Part shown: positions 49,676-57,815 of the stretch, piece by piece
How positions within the stretch are numbered: position 1 is the stretch's first letter
Layout of the letters: the number at the start of each line of letters is the position of its first letter
From: Mycolicibacterium vinylchloridicum
Lineage (GTDB): Bacteria > Actinomycetota > Actinomycetes > Mycobacteriales > Mycobacteriaceae
Assembly (NCBI RefSeq): GCF_013404075.1
Contig: NZ_JACBJQ010000029.1
Location: 16,962 to 80,961 of the forward strand
Length of the DNA stretch: 64,000 nt
Direction of reading: 5' to 3'
Notes under the pieces: model-generated
The model's database searches: none
Told to the model about the DNA's origin: nothing
The model's input: only the letters and a program-made list of their open reading frames with translations
Position numbers and translations under genes: made by a program

Positions 49676-49745
49676 CCCCTCCCCCGTTGGGGCAGTCGGT
49701 TTCCTCCCGGTGGTAGTCGCCCCCGCCGCGCGCGATGCCTAGCGT
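49676..49745 (+). promoter_or_regulatory. CCCC/GGGG-type site with TAGCGT promoter, SnoaL-ligase operon
   Basis: CCCCTCCCCCGTTGGGG (49676-49692) is followed 47 bases later by TAGCGT (49740-49745) and AAGGAGA before ATG 49793. Site-to-box spacing is the same as at 41027-41093 within one base. Confidence 0.55.
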
Positions 49746-49792
49746 CGGAACGGTCGTTCCACCCGAGTTCCCAGCCGCAAGGAGACCCGTTC

Positions 49793-50245
49793 ATGAGCCA
49801 CGCATTTGCCGTCAAATGGCTGAAAGCGTTTCGGGAGAGCGCCGAGGCCGTCGTCGCCCTCTACGCCGACGACTTCCTGTTCGAGGACCCGATCCTCGGC
49901 CAGTCCATCACCTCCAGGGACGAGCTCCTGCGCGTGTTCGCGCCCTATGCCAACGCCGACACCGAGAACGGCATCGGCATCAACAACTTCCGCATCGACG
50001 AGGTCGTCGGTGACGCCTCGGCGGCCATTTACCGCTGGACCTGGCAGGCACCGACCGCGGGCGCGTTCGTCGGTGTACCCACGAACGGCGTCGTGCCCGG
50101 TGCCCGCGGCATCACCTTCCACATCTATGACGCCGATGGGCGCATCAAGCGCGAAGAGAGCTTCTGGGACGTCGCCACCGCGGTGCGCGACCTGGGATTG
50201 CCCGTCGACCCCACCGCCGTCGCCAAGTCGCCGGCCCTGGTCTGA
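49793..50245 (+). CDS. SnoaL-like (NTF2-fold) protein A
   Basis: AAGGAGA precedes the ATG by 8 bases; the product is 150 residues. The fold is that of SnoaL-like proteins: ESAEAVVALYADDFLFEDP in the N-terminal helix-strand, then GITFHIYDADGRIKREESFWD in the terminal strands. The same ADD(F/L)xxxD segment and a similar strand occur in the next gene, so the two are paralogues and may form a heterodimer. Role unknown; a small hydrolase, isomerase or dehydratase on a cyclic intermediate is plausible. Confidence 0.82.
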   Translation: MSHAFAVKWLKAFRESAEAVVALYADDFLFEDPILGQSITSRDELLRVFAPYANADTENGIGINNFRIDEVVGDASAAIYRWTWQAPTAGAFVGVPTNGVVPGARGITFHIYDADGRIKREESFWDVATAVRDLGLPVDPTAVAKSPALV

Positions 50246-50259
50246 GAGGAACACGTCAC

Positions 50260-50763
50260 ATGAGCCTGGCCACCGACCACGCCAACCGCTGGGTCACCGC
50301 ACTGACATCGGACACCGCTGCTGCGGTCGATCTCTATGCCGACGATCTGGTCTACGACGACCACGCCGATTCCGATCACGTCATCGACACCGCCATCACC
50401 AAGGCGGAGTTGGAGCCGCGGTTGGCTCCCTTCGCCAACACCAACAGCGGCAACGGAGTGGGTCTGCACCGGTTCACTGCCACCGAGGCGTTCCAGCTCG
50501 CCGGGGTGAACGGTAACCCGGCCGTCGTCATCCTGTGGGACTGGGCCGGCGAAGGCCTGGCCACCTACCGCGGTGTACCGACCGAGGGCAAATCCCTGCG
50601 CACCCGCGGAATCACCTGGCATCAGCTCGACGGTGACGGCAAGATCGAGCGCGAGACGACCTACTGGAACGACACACCGGTGCTGCAGGAGCTGGGCCTG
50701 CCGATCATCACTCCGGAGTACTGGGTCGAGGGATTCGACCCAGCCTCGCTGGCGCCGCAGTGA
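50260..50763 (+). CDS. SnoaL-like (NTF2-fold) protein B
   Basis: This 167-residue paralogue of the preceding gene has DTAAAVDLYADDLVYDDHA, then GITWHQLDGDGKIERETTYW. GAGAGGAAC precedes the ATG. It is slightly longer at the C-terminus (PIITPEYWVEGFDPASL). Its stop overlaps the GTG of the acyl-CoA ligase gene, so the pair is produced with the ligase. An Asp/His pair (DDHAD) sits at the mouth of the usual pocket. Confidence 0.82.
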   Translation: MSLATDHANRWVTALTSDTAAAVDLYADDLVYDDHADSDHVIDTAITKAELEPRLAPFANTNSGNGVGLHRFTATEAFQLAGVNGNPAVVILWDWAGEGLATYRGVPTEGKSLRTRGITWHQLDGDGKIERETTYWNDTPVLQELGLPIITPEYWVEGFDPASLAPQ

Positions 50764-52352
50764 GCCGAGAACGCCACGGCATGTGGGGGGTGCTGCCCGA
50801 TGTCCTCGATCGGGCATGCACCTACTACGCCGACCAGACCGCGATCATCGACGCGGATCGCAGCATCAGCTATCGGCGAATGCTGCAGTGGCGCAATCAA
50901 ATCGCGCGCGCCCTCATCGACTGCGGGGTTCAGAAGGGCGAGCGAGTCGGCCTGTTGATGCCCAACTGCCTGGAATTCATCCCCATCCAGCACGGTATTT
51001 GGGCGGCGGGCGCGGTGCTGGTGCAGATGCCGACCCGCGCGGCCGCCGACGGATTCCGCTCCAACCTCGCGTCGACCGATGCGACCACACTGATTTATCA
51101 CGCCAAGTTCGAGAGCGCGGTTGCGGCGATCAAAGCCGACCTGCCCAAGCTGAACACGCTGATCCGCCTCGGTACCCCGGATCAGCTCGCGGTCGAGGCA
51201 CTCGACTTCGACGAACTCGTCGACGAACGCTCCACCACCCGGCCCGAGGTCGCCATCGACGAGGATGACGAGGCCTACGTGCTGTTCACCTCCGGGAGCA
51301 CCGGTGAGCCGAAAGGTGTTGTCAATTCTCACTTCACGTGGAGCTACTACAGCATCTCCGCTGGTCTTGAGATCGGTGACATCACCTTCGGTGAGGTGTT
51401 CGCACACGGTGCGCCACTGACCCACTTCTCGCAGATCTTCGTGATGCCCACGTTCGTCCGTGGTGGGACCAATGTGATGCTTCCCGGGCTGGAAGCCGAT
51501 GGGCTGATGGCCAGCATCCAACGGCACCGCATCACCGCCACCGCGTTGGTGCCGACAATCATCTACCTGCTACTGGACCACGGTGGCCGAGGCGACTTCG
51601 ACCTGAGTTCGTTGCGAACCGTGGTCTACGCCGGTGCCCCGATCGCACCCGAGCGCCTGCGCGAGGCACTTGCGGTGTTCGGCCCCATCTTCATCCAGAC
51701 CTATGCGGGCACCGAACAGGGGTACGTGTCATGCCTGCGCAAGAACGAACACCGCATCGACGATGATCAGTGGACCGCGCGGCTCGCTTCGGCGGGCAGG
51801 CCGATGTTTCCGGTGCAGATCAGCATCCAGGACGAGGACGATCGTCCGCTGCCCAGCGGTGAGACCGGCGAGATCTGTTCACGCCAGCTCGGCCAGATGC
51901 TGAGCTACCTGGACCCCGAACGCAATGCAGAGACGCTGCGCGACGGTTGGGTGCACACCGGCGATATCGGCTACCTCGACGAGAACGGCTTCCTGTTCAT
52001 CGTCGACCGCAAGAAGGACATGGTGGTCAGCGGTGGATTCAATGTCTTTCCGCGCCAGGTCGAGGACGTCCTGTCCGCACATCCGGCAGTATCGCAGAGC
52101 GCCGTCATCGGTGTCCCGCACCCGAAATGGGGTGAGTCCGTCCTGGCCGTCGTGGTGGCCAGGAGCGGTGAGATCACCGGCCCGGATCTCGAAAGGGAAC
52201 TGATCCAACACGTGAAAGCCGCACTCGGATCGGTCCCGGCACCGAAAACTGTGCTGTTCACCGACGAACTCCCCCTGAACCCGGCCGGCAAGGTCGACAA
52301 GAAAGCCATCCGCAAGCCGTATTGGCAGGGCCAGACCCGCCAAATTGGTTGA
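50760..52352 (+). CDS. AMP-forming acyl-CoA synthetase (FadD type)
   Basis: GTG 50760 overlaps the SnoaL stop (GTGA); the product is 530 residues. ANL-family motifs: LFTSGSTGEPKGVVNSH, TYAGTEQGY in place of YGxTE, GDIGYLDENGFLFIVDRKKD, VVSGGFNVFPRQVEDVL and the catalytic Lys in NPAGKVDKKAIR. It activates an acid, perhaps the one produced by the aldehyde dehydrogenase encoded 15 bases downstream. The substrate is unknown. Confidence 0.9.
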   Translation: MSRERHGMWGVLPDVLDRACTYYADQTAIIDADRSISYRRMLQWRNQIARALIDCGVQKGERVGLLMPNCLEFIPIQHGIWAAGAVLVQMPTRAAADGFRSNLASTDATTLIYHAKFESAVAAIKADLPKLNTLIRLGTPDQLAVEALDFDELVDERSTTRPEVAIDEDDEAYVLFTSGSTGEPKGVVNSHFTWSYYSISAGLEIGDITFGEVFAHGAPLTHFSQIFVMPTFVRGGTNVMLPGLEADGLMASIQRHRITATALVPTIIYLLLDHGGRGDFDLSSLRTVVYAGAPIAPERLREALAVFGPIFIQTYAGTEQGYVSCLRKNEHRIDDDQWTARLASAGRPMFPVQISIQDEDDRPLPSGETGEICSRQLGQMLSYLDPERNAETLRDGWVHTGDIGYLDENGFLFIVDRKKDMVVSGGFNVFPRQVEDVLSAHPAVSQSAVIGVPHPKWGESVLAVVVARSGEITGPDLERELIQHVKAALGSVPAPKTVLFTDELPLNPAGKVDKKAIRKPYWQGQTRQIG

Positions 52353-52367
52353 CACAGAGGAGCTGTC

Positions 52368-53870
52368 ATGACCAACCACTACTCGATGTACATCGACGGC
52401 AAATGGGTCGAAGCCGACGAACTCTACGAGATCCGCAGCCCGGCAACCGAAGAGCTCATCGCAACGGTAGCCAAGGGCAGCGTCGACCACGTCGACGCCG
52501 CCGTCGCCGCGGCCAAGGATGCCTTCGACGACGGTACCTGGCGGCGTACACCGCCGGCCGAGCGCGCAGCGCTCATCAACACCGTCGCCGAGAAGCTCGC
52601 CGCCCGAACCGACGAACTGGCCGCGTTGCAGACGCAGGAGAACGGCGCCACGATCCGCATCACCGGCGCGCTGCACGTCGGCCTCTCGGTCGGCCAGCTG
52701 CAATACCTGGCGGCGATCGCTGAGCAGTACCAATGGGAGACGGCCGGTCCGGCCATCGAGCCGATCGCGGCCGACGGCATCGTCGTACGCGAACCGATCG
52801 GGGTCGTCGCGGCGATCGTGCCGTGGAACATCCCATTGCTGACGACGGTGTGGAAGGTCGGGCCCGCACTGGTGGCCGGCAATTCGGTTGTTCTCAAGCC
52901 GGACGAGCACGCACCTTTACTGGCGCTGGAACTGGCTCGCGAGTTCGAGGCTGCCGGGCTTCCGCCCGGCGTGCTGAACGTGGTCACCGGTGACGGTGAA
53001 CCGGTAGGCGCTCACCTGTCGGGCCATCCGCTGGTGCGCAAAGTCGCCTTCACCGGATCCACCGCGGTGGGCAAGAGCATCCTGAGGCAGTCCGCCGACT
53101 CGGTCCGGCAGGTCACCCTCGAGCTCGGCGGCAAGGGCGCCAACATCATTCTCGATGATGCCGATATCGACATGGCTGTTGATGGCGCGTTGTTCGCCTG
53201 CATGGCCAACAACGGCGAAGCGTGCGAGGCCGGCACCCGCCTGTTGGTCCCGGCCAGTCGGAAGGACGAAATCGTCGGCAAGCTGGTACAGCGGGCCGCC
53301 ACCCTGAAGCTCGGCAATCCGCTGGAGCCGACAACGCATGTCGGGCCGATCATCTCGGCGACGCAGCGCGACCGCATCCTCGACTACTTCCGTATCGCTG
53401 CCGACGAAGGGGCGACTACGGCGATCGGTGGGCGTGCACCCTGCGGTCCGGAATTCGAGAAGGGGTACTGGATCGAGCCGACGATCTTCGTCGATGTCAC
53501 CAACGACATGCGTATCGCGCGGGAAGAGGTCTTCGGCCCGGTACTGGTGGTCCTGAGCTACGACTCGGTCGACGAAGCGGTCGCCATCGCCAACGACACC
53601 AAATACGGTCTATCCGCCGGTGTTTGGGGCAGCGACGAGCGAGCGCTCGCCGTTGCCCGGCGGCTCGAAGCCGGGTCGGTGTGGATCAACAACTGGCACA
53701 TCATCCACCCGGCATATCCGTTCGGCGGATACAAGGAGAGCGGATTGGGTCGCGAGGGCGGCCCGCACGCCATCGACGAATACGTCGAGGAGAAGTTCAT
53801 CGCACTCGATCGCTCCGGGGGGATCGAGAACAAGGCCTTCGCGATCGTCATCGACCCGGCTGTCGGCTAG
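52368..53870 (+). CDS. Aldehyde dehydrogenase
   Basis: GAGGAGCTG precedes the ATG by 5 bases; the product is 500 residues. IVPWNIPL, KPDEHAPLLALE, FTGSTAVGKSI, base E252 (LELGGKGAN) and nucleophile C286 (NNGEACEAGTR) are all in place, so it should be active. It is a second aldehyde dehydrogenase next to that at 36159 and is quite different in sequence, so the pathway may oxidise two aldehydes or two isomers. Confidence 0.92.
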   Translation: MTNHYSMYIDGKWVEADELYEIRSPATEELIATVAKGSVDHVDAAVAAAKDAFDDGTWRRTPPAERAALINTVAEKLAARTDELAALQTQENGATIRITGALHVGLSVGQLQYLAAIAEQYQWETAGPAIEPIAADGIVVREPIGVVAAIVPWNIPLLTTVWKVGPALVAGNSVVLKPDEHAPLLALELAREFEAAGLPPGVLNVVTGDGEPVGAHLSGHPLVRKVAFTGSTAVGKSILRQSADSVRQVTLELGGKGANIILDDADIDMAVDGALFACMANNGEACEAGTRLLVPASRKDEIVGKLVQRAATLKLGNPLEPTTHVGPIISATQRDRILDYFRIAADEGATTAIGGRAPCGPEFEKGYWIEPTIFVDVTNDMRIAREEVFGPVLVVLSYDSVDEAVAIANDTKYGLSAGVWGSDERALAVARRLEAGSVWINNWHIIHPAYPFGGYKESGLGREGGPHAIDEYVEEKFIALDRSGGIENKAFAIVIDPAVG

Positions 53871-53872
53871 CC

Positions 53873-54331
53873 ATGGTCGGTATCGATATCGACATCACCC
53901 AGAATCGGCCGCTGCGGTTGGGGCTGGCACTGGCTGATGGAGTCCTGTGGGTCAACGGCATTGCCGCCGAGCGGGTCCGGGCAACTGATCTCGGTGACAT
54001 CTGGCGCAAGTCGGCTCGACTGCGCCGTGATCGCCCCGACGTCGATATCGTTGCCGACATCGAGATCGTCATCGCTGCCGACTCGCGCACCGCACGATCC
54101 CTGATGGGCAGCACGGATGTCGACGGTACCGAAGGCACCCTGCTCTACGTCGGAACGCCGTCGGGGCTGGCCGGATTGATCGCCGATATCCATGCCCTCG
54201 GAATCGCCGACGGTGCCGTGTTGATTCCGAAAGCGGCCGGGGCGGCCGAGCTCGTTCGCGACGCCGTCCTGCCCTTACTCGACACCATGTTGCGGCTACC
54301 CGGTCCCGCCTCGACGGCTCGGCCCGCCTGA
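53873..54331 (+). CDS. Small protein resembling the C-terminal end of LLM oxidoreductases
   Basis: The ATG is 2 bases after the aldehyde dehydrogenase stop; the product is 152 residues. The C-terminal half (LLYVGTPSGLAGLIADIHAL, then GIADGAVLIPKAAG and VLPLLDTM) looks like the last strand and helices of luciferase-like monooxygenases (GTPEQVADxL...GADGFxL). The first half (PLRLGLALADGVLWVN; RPDVDIVADIEIVIAADS) has no FMN-binding barrel. It may be a stand-alone partner domain or a truncated copy. It is the last gene before the convergent LuxR pair. Confidence 0.65.
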   Translation: MVGIDIDITQNRPLRLGLALADGVLWVNGIAAERVRATDLGDIWRKSARLRRDRPDVDIVADIEIVIAADSRTARSLMGSTDVDGTEGTLLYVGTPSGLAGLIADIHALGIADGAVLIPKAAGAAELVRDAVLPLLDTMLRLPGPASTARPA

Positions 54332-54336
54332 GAAGT

Positions 54337-55506
54337 TCAGCGATCCCGCAACGCCCAAGCGATCGCCTGTGCGCGATTGACCGCGCCGTACTTCCGCAGA
54401 ATGTGCTTGACGTGTGATTTCACCGTGCCCTCGGTGATGACAAGGCGATCGGCGATGGCCTGATTGGTCGCACCCGTGACCATCAGGTCCAGGACCTCGG
54501 CTTCACGCTCGGTCAACGGTACGGGCCCCGAAGCTCCGCCGGGTGACTCGGTCTCGGCCTCGCCGGACGCCCGAGCCGACTCCATACCGGCTTCGCAAAG
54601 CTGATCGATCCGGTCGACGGTGCCGAAGAACAACTCTCGGACGCTGTCCCGCTGCGCCCGCAGCCGCTCGAGAAGCATTGCACGCTCATAGATATGGCTG
54701 AAGCCGTCTGCGAATGCCCACAAGACATCTCGGTCGGACTCATCCACTCTGCGCGGTAGCGGATGGTGGTCGGTGTGCAGAAAGCCGACCACGTCGCTGC
54801 CGAGAACCAGCGGTGCCACGACGTAGGAACGTGACTGTCCGGCAGCGACGATCAGCGGGCGATACACCGGCGCACTCGCCGTGTCGTAGACAAGTGAGGG
54901 GCGCCGCCTGGACAACATCTCCGCCTCCGGAGCCGTCTCGGAAAGCGGCACGCTCTGGTTGATCCAGTCGCTGAACCAGGACGCATTGGTGCTGTCCCCA
55001 CGCTCGTGCAGGATCAGCGGCTTCCAGCTGCGGCTTTCCACCTTGGACAGCACAGCGCGGTGAAAACCGCAGCGCAGCACCAATTCTTCACACGCGCTGT
55101 CGACCAGGGCAGTCGAACTGGGCAGACCCCGCAACCGGGCCAAACCGGCCGCGCAATCAGATAACCGCTGCCCGCGCATCGCAGTGTCGTGCAGGTACCA
55201 GTCCATCGCGAGTTGTTGGAGGTTCAGGATCTGATCACACAACTCCCGAGCGGCCAGCACCTCGATGTCGGAAATGTGGCGCAACCTGTCTATGCAGGCG
55301 TGCGTCAGCACAGAAATCAGCTCGGCGGCCCGCCACGGGACGTCCCATTCGACCGCGGGCAGCGGGAGTTGGGTCTCGAGGGTCGCCTGGGTGTGCTCGC
55401 TGGCCACCCGTAGCCGCTCGACGAGCTCTACTTCGCGGGACCACCATTCGGTCCTCGATCGTGCCGTAGTGGAACGCGTTCCGTCACTGGCCAGGGAAAC
55501 ACTCAT
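54337..55506 (-). CDS. GAF-LuxR regulator 4
   Basis: This 389-residue protein has a helical N-terminal part (1-135), a GAF-like domain (about 140-290, with RCGFHRAVLSKVESRSWKPL) and a LuxR helix-turn-helix (about 328-385, with LTEREAEVLDLMVTGATNQA and TEGTVKSHVKHILRKYGAVN). It is more distant from regulators 1-3 than they are from one another. Its ATG overlaps the stop of regulator 5 (ATGA), so the two are made together and may form a heterodimer. Confidence 0.92.
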   Translation of the reverse strand: MSVSLASDGTRSTTARSRTEWWSREVELVERLRVASEHTQATLETQLPLPAVEWDVPWRAAELISVLTHACIDRLRHISDIEVLAARELCDQILNLQQLAMDWYLHDTAMRGQRLSDCAAGLARLRGLPSSTALVDSACEELVLRCGFHRAVLSKVESRSWKPLILHERGDSTNASWFSDWINQSVPLSETAPEAEMLSRRRPSLVYDTASAPVYRPLIVAAGQSRSYVVAPLVLGSDVVGFLHTDHHPLPRRVDESDRDVLWAFADGFSHIYERAMLLERLRAQRDSVRELFFGTVDRIDQLCEAGMESARASGEAETESPGGASGPVPLTEREAEVLDLMVTGATNQAIADRLVITEGTVKSHVKHILRKYGAVNRAQAIAWALRDR

Positions 55507-56534
55507 CGCTGCCGCCGTTCATCGGTTCGAGCCTCACGCAGATAGCAGGCGATGGCGGCAGCTCGATTGCCGGCACCAAGCTTGTGCAGGATGTGTTTGA
55601 CATGGGACTTCACCGTGCTTTCGGCGACCGTGAGGCGATCCGCCAGCTGCGCGTTGGTGGCCCCGTGAGCCAGCAGCGCCAAGACCTCACGCTCACGCGC
55701 GGTCAGCCGGGACAACCTGTCAGATCCTCGCCCGTCAGCCCGATCCCAAACCGCCGCCATCGCAACGCGACTCGCCGCGGGTTGCTGGGAAGAGTCAAGA
55801 GCAAGGCTGGGCGTTTCGTCGATCTCGGCGAGCGCACGAATCGCCGCATCACAAACGTCGGCGACGCTGCGACGTTGTTGATCGGCCCGGTCGGCCAGTA
55901 CTGCGCGCTCGTAGGCCACGCCGACGCCGTCCGCGTACATCCGCAGCAGATCGCGATCCAGCGGGCCTACCGGAGGTCCTGCGAGACGATCCGCGTGCAG
56001 TAATCCCACGACCGTGGACATCGCGATGACGGGCGCCACGACGTAGTCACGGCTCCCGGTCCGCTGGACCAGTGCCTGATGCGCACGTGGCTCGTTCATC
56101 GCGTCGTTCACCAGTGCCGGCACCCGGCGGCGGACCACCTCGGCCTCCACCAGGGGTGAGGCCAACGCGATCTCGAGACCCTCGACGTCGACGTCGATCT
56201 GCAGGTTCACGTCCCCGCCCGGGGTCCTGACGTAGAGCGCCTGCGGTAACCACAACGACCCGCGAATCGCGGACAACATCACCCGGTCGAACGCACCGCT
56301 GGCACACAACCGGAGAGGCGCAGCGTCCAACACCGCGCCGGTCGTGGACTCCCGGCGCACCCGCTCCAGTGCGTCGAGCACGGCACTGAGCGCCACGGTC
56401 GATCGGTCGCTGGACTGCTGGACCGCCGTCAGGCGCGACGCGCTGACCTCGGCCAGCCGATCAGCGAGCTGAGCCGCACCCAGTGTCTCGGACCAAACAT
56501 CGGTGTCGATAGGGCGCTCCTTGCACTCTCCCAA
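55503..56534 (-). CDS. GAF-LuxR regulator 5
   Basis: The frame is 343 residues from a TTG at 56534; the true start is unsure, as AAGGAG occurs a few codons in without a good start after it. The GAF-like domain (about 75-225; SGAFDRVMLSAIRGSLWLPQ) and helix-turn-helix (about 275-335; LTAREREVLALLAHGATNAQ) are clear. It is first of a two-regulator operon transcribed away from the NMO-carboxylase block, and could control that block through the 195-base divergent region. Confidence 0.9.
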   Translation of the reverse strand: MGECKERPIDTDVWSETLGAAQLADRLAEVSASRLTAVQQSSDRSTVALSAVLDALERVRRESTTGAVLDAAPLRLCASGAFDRVMLSAIRGSLWLPQALYVRTPGGDVNLQIDVDVEGLEIALASPLVEAEVVRRRVPALVNDAMNEPRAHQALVQRTGSRDYVVAPVIAMSTVVGLLHADRLAGPPVGPLDRDLLRMYADGVGVAYERAVLADRADQQRRSVADVCDAAIRALAEIDETPSLALDSSQQPAASRVAMAAVWDRADGRGSDRLSRLTAREREVLALLAHGATNAQLADRLTVAESTVKSHVKHILHKLGAGNRAAAIACYLREARTDERRQR

Positions 56535-56680
56535 GGCAATGCGGCTCGGGATTAACTAGTCCTGACATCATTCGTGAGCTGCATCACTCTTGTCAACTCC
56601 CCTTTCACCGGCAAATAGGCCCACGATTAGGGGCCAACCTGCCCTACTGGCCAGATCGACCGCACCGCGCGACTTGACGT

Positions 56681-56704
56681 GTTAGTTATTCTCAATTCAC
56701 TAAC
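56681..56704. promoter_or_regulatory. Inverted repeat in the luxR5/NMO divergent region
   Basis: GTTAGT (56681-56686) and ACTAAC (56699-56704) form a 6-bp inverted repeat with 12-base spacer. It overlaps the likely promoter of the gene at 56730 (TTGACG at 56674). The right arm lies in TTCACTAACA, shared with the tetR3 promoter region near 45690. Confidence 0.4.
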
Positions 56705-56729
56705 AGACTGTCTGAGACGAGGGTCAACG

Positions 56730-57656
56730 TTGCCCATTCCCCGACCGTGGCGGACGCGACTCACCCTGCCAGCGATCGCAGCCCCGATGACCGCGGTCTC
56801 TGGGCCAGAACTCGTCGTCGCCGCATGCCAGGCGGGCGTGATCGGCGCTTTCCCGACCCACAACGCCCCCAGCTCCACCACACTCGATGACTGGCTCAGC
56901 CAGATTCGCGCGGCATTGACACCCGACTCGGCTCCCGTGGCCGCAAACCTGGTGGTCCATCGCACCAACCGGCGCCTGTCTGCGGATGTCGCGACGCTCC
57001 AGCAGCACGGCGTCGAGTTGGTCATCACCAGCGTCGGATCGCCGGAGCCGGTCATCGAGCCCCTCCACGACACCGGAACGCAGGTGTATGCCGACGTCGC
57101 CAGCGTCGGACACGCCCGACGCGCAGTGGCGGCGGGAGTCGACGGGCTCATCCTGCTGACCGCCGGTGCGGGTGGACAGACGGGATGGGCCAATCCATTC
57201 GCGTTCGTACGCGCGGTCCGCGAGTTCTACGGCGGACCGGTAGTGCTCGCCGGCGGCATCACCGACGGCCGATCGATCCTCGCCGCGGAAATACTCGGCG
57301 CCGATCTCGTGTACCTGGGCACCAGGTTCATCGCCACTCACGAAAGTCAGGCCGACGACGACTACCGGACCGCGCTTGTCGCCGCCACCCTGGACGACGT
57401 CAGGCTGTCGACCCGCGTCGGCGGGATCCCCGCCAGCCTGCTGGCCAGTTGGCTCGAGAGGGCGGATCGGGCAGAGCCGGTAGATGGCACGGGATTCGAC
57501 CAGGATCGGTTGCTGTCCAACAGCACCGCCTGGAGTGCCGGCCACAGCGTGTCCGGCGTCGGAAGCGTGACGTCCGCGGCCGAATTGATTGCCAGCCTTG
57601 TCGGCGAATACACCGCCGCCCGCAGAGATTCGGCAGGTCTAGTGATCAATGACTAG
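56730..57656 (+). CDS. Nitronate monooxygenase-like (2-nitropropane dioxygenase family) protein
   Basis: I start at TTG 56730, 6 bases after GAGGG; a longer ATG frame begins inside the inverted repeat. The 308-residue product has the FMN TIM barrel of this family: PAIAAPMTAVSGPELVVAAC at the N-terminus, LTAGAGGQTGW with the catalytic region, and LAGGITDGRSILAAEILGAD with YLGTRFIAT for phosphate binding. The expected His is replaced in GAGGQTG (usually GxEAGGHxG), so nitronate oxidation is doubtful. In catabolic clusters such proteins may act as enoyl reductases. Confidence 0.85.
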   Translation: MPIPRPWRTRLTLPAIAAPMTAVSGPELVVAACQAGVIGAFPTHNAPSSTTLDDWLSQIRAALTPDSAPVAANLVVHRTNRRLSADVATLQQHGVELVITSVGSPEPVIEPLHDTGTQVYADVASVGHARRAVAAGVDGLILLTAGAGGQTGWANPFAFVRAVREFYGGPVVLAGGITDGRSILAAEILGADLVYLGTRFIATHESQADDDYRTALVAATLDDVRLSTRVGGIPASLLASWLERADRAEPVDGTGFDQDRLLSNSTAWSAGHSVSGVGSVTSAAELIASLVGEYTAARRDSAGLVIND

Positions 57657-57815
57657 CTCAGCCGAAGACCGCGTACCCCTGCCGGATCGTCTGTATCACC
57701 AGATAGAGGTGACTATCGGAATTCCGTTTGAGATCCGCCCACGCGCACTTAGTGTTTCATCGTTCACTATCCGATTGCGGCCTTTCCGACGCTGCCGCCG
57801 CGACAAGGAATTCTG

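Noticed and set aside
57676..57755. CCCCTGCCGG with TAGTGT 59 bases later ahead of the carboxylase genes
   Set aside because: Only a half-site, and the spacing is about one helical turn longer than at the clear promoters.
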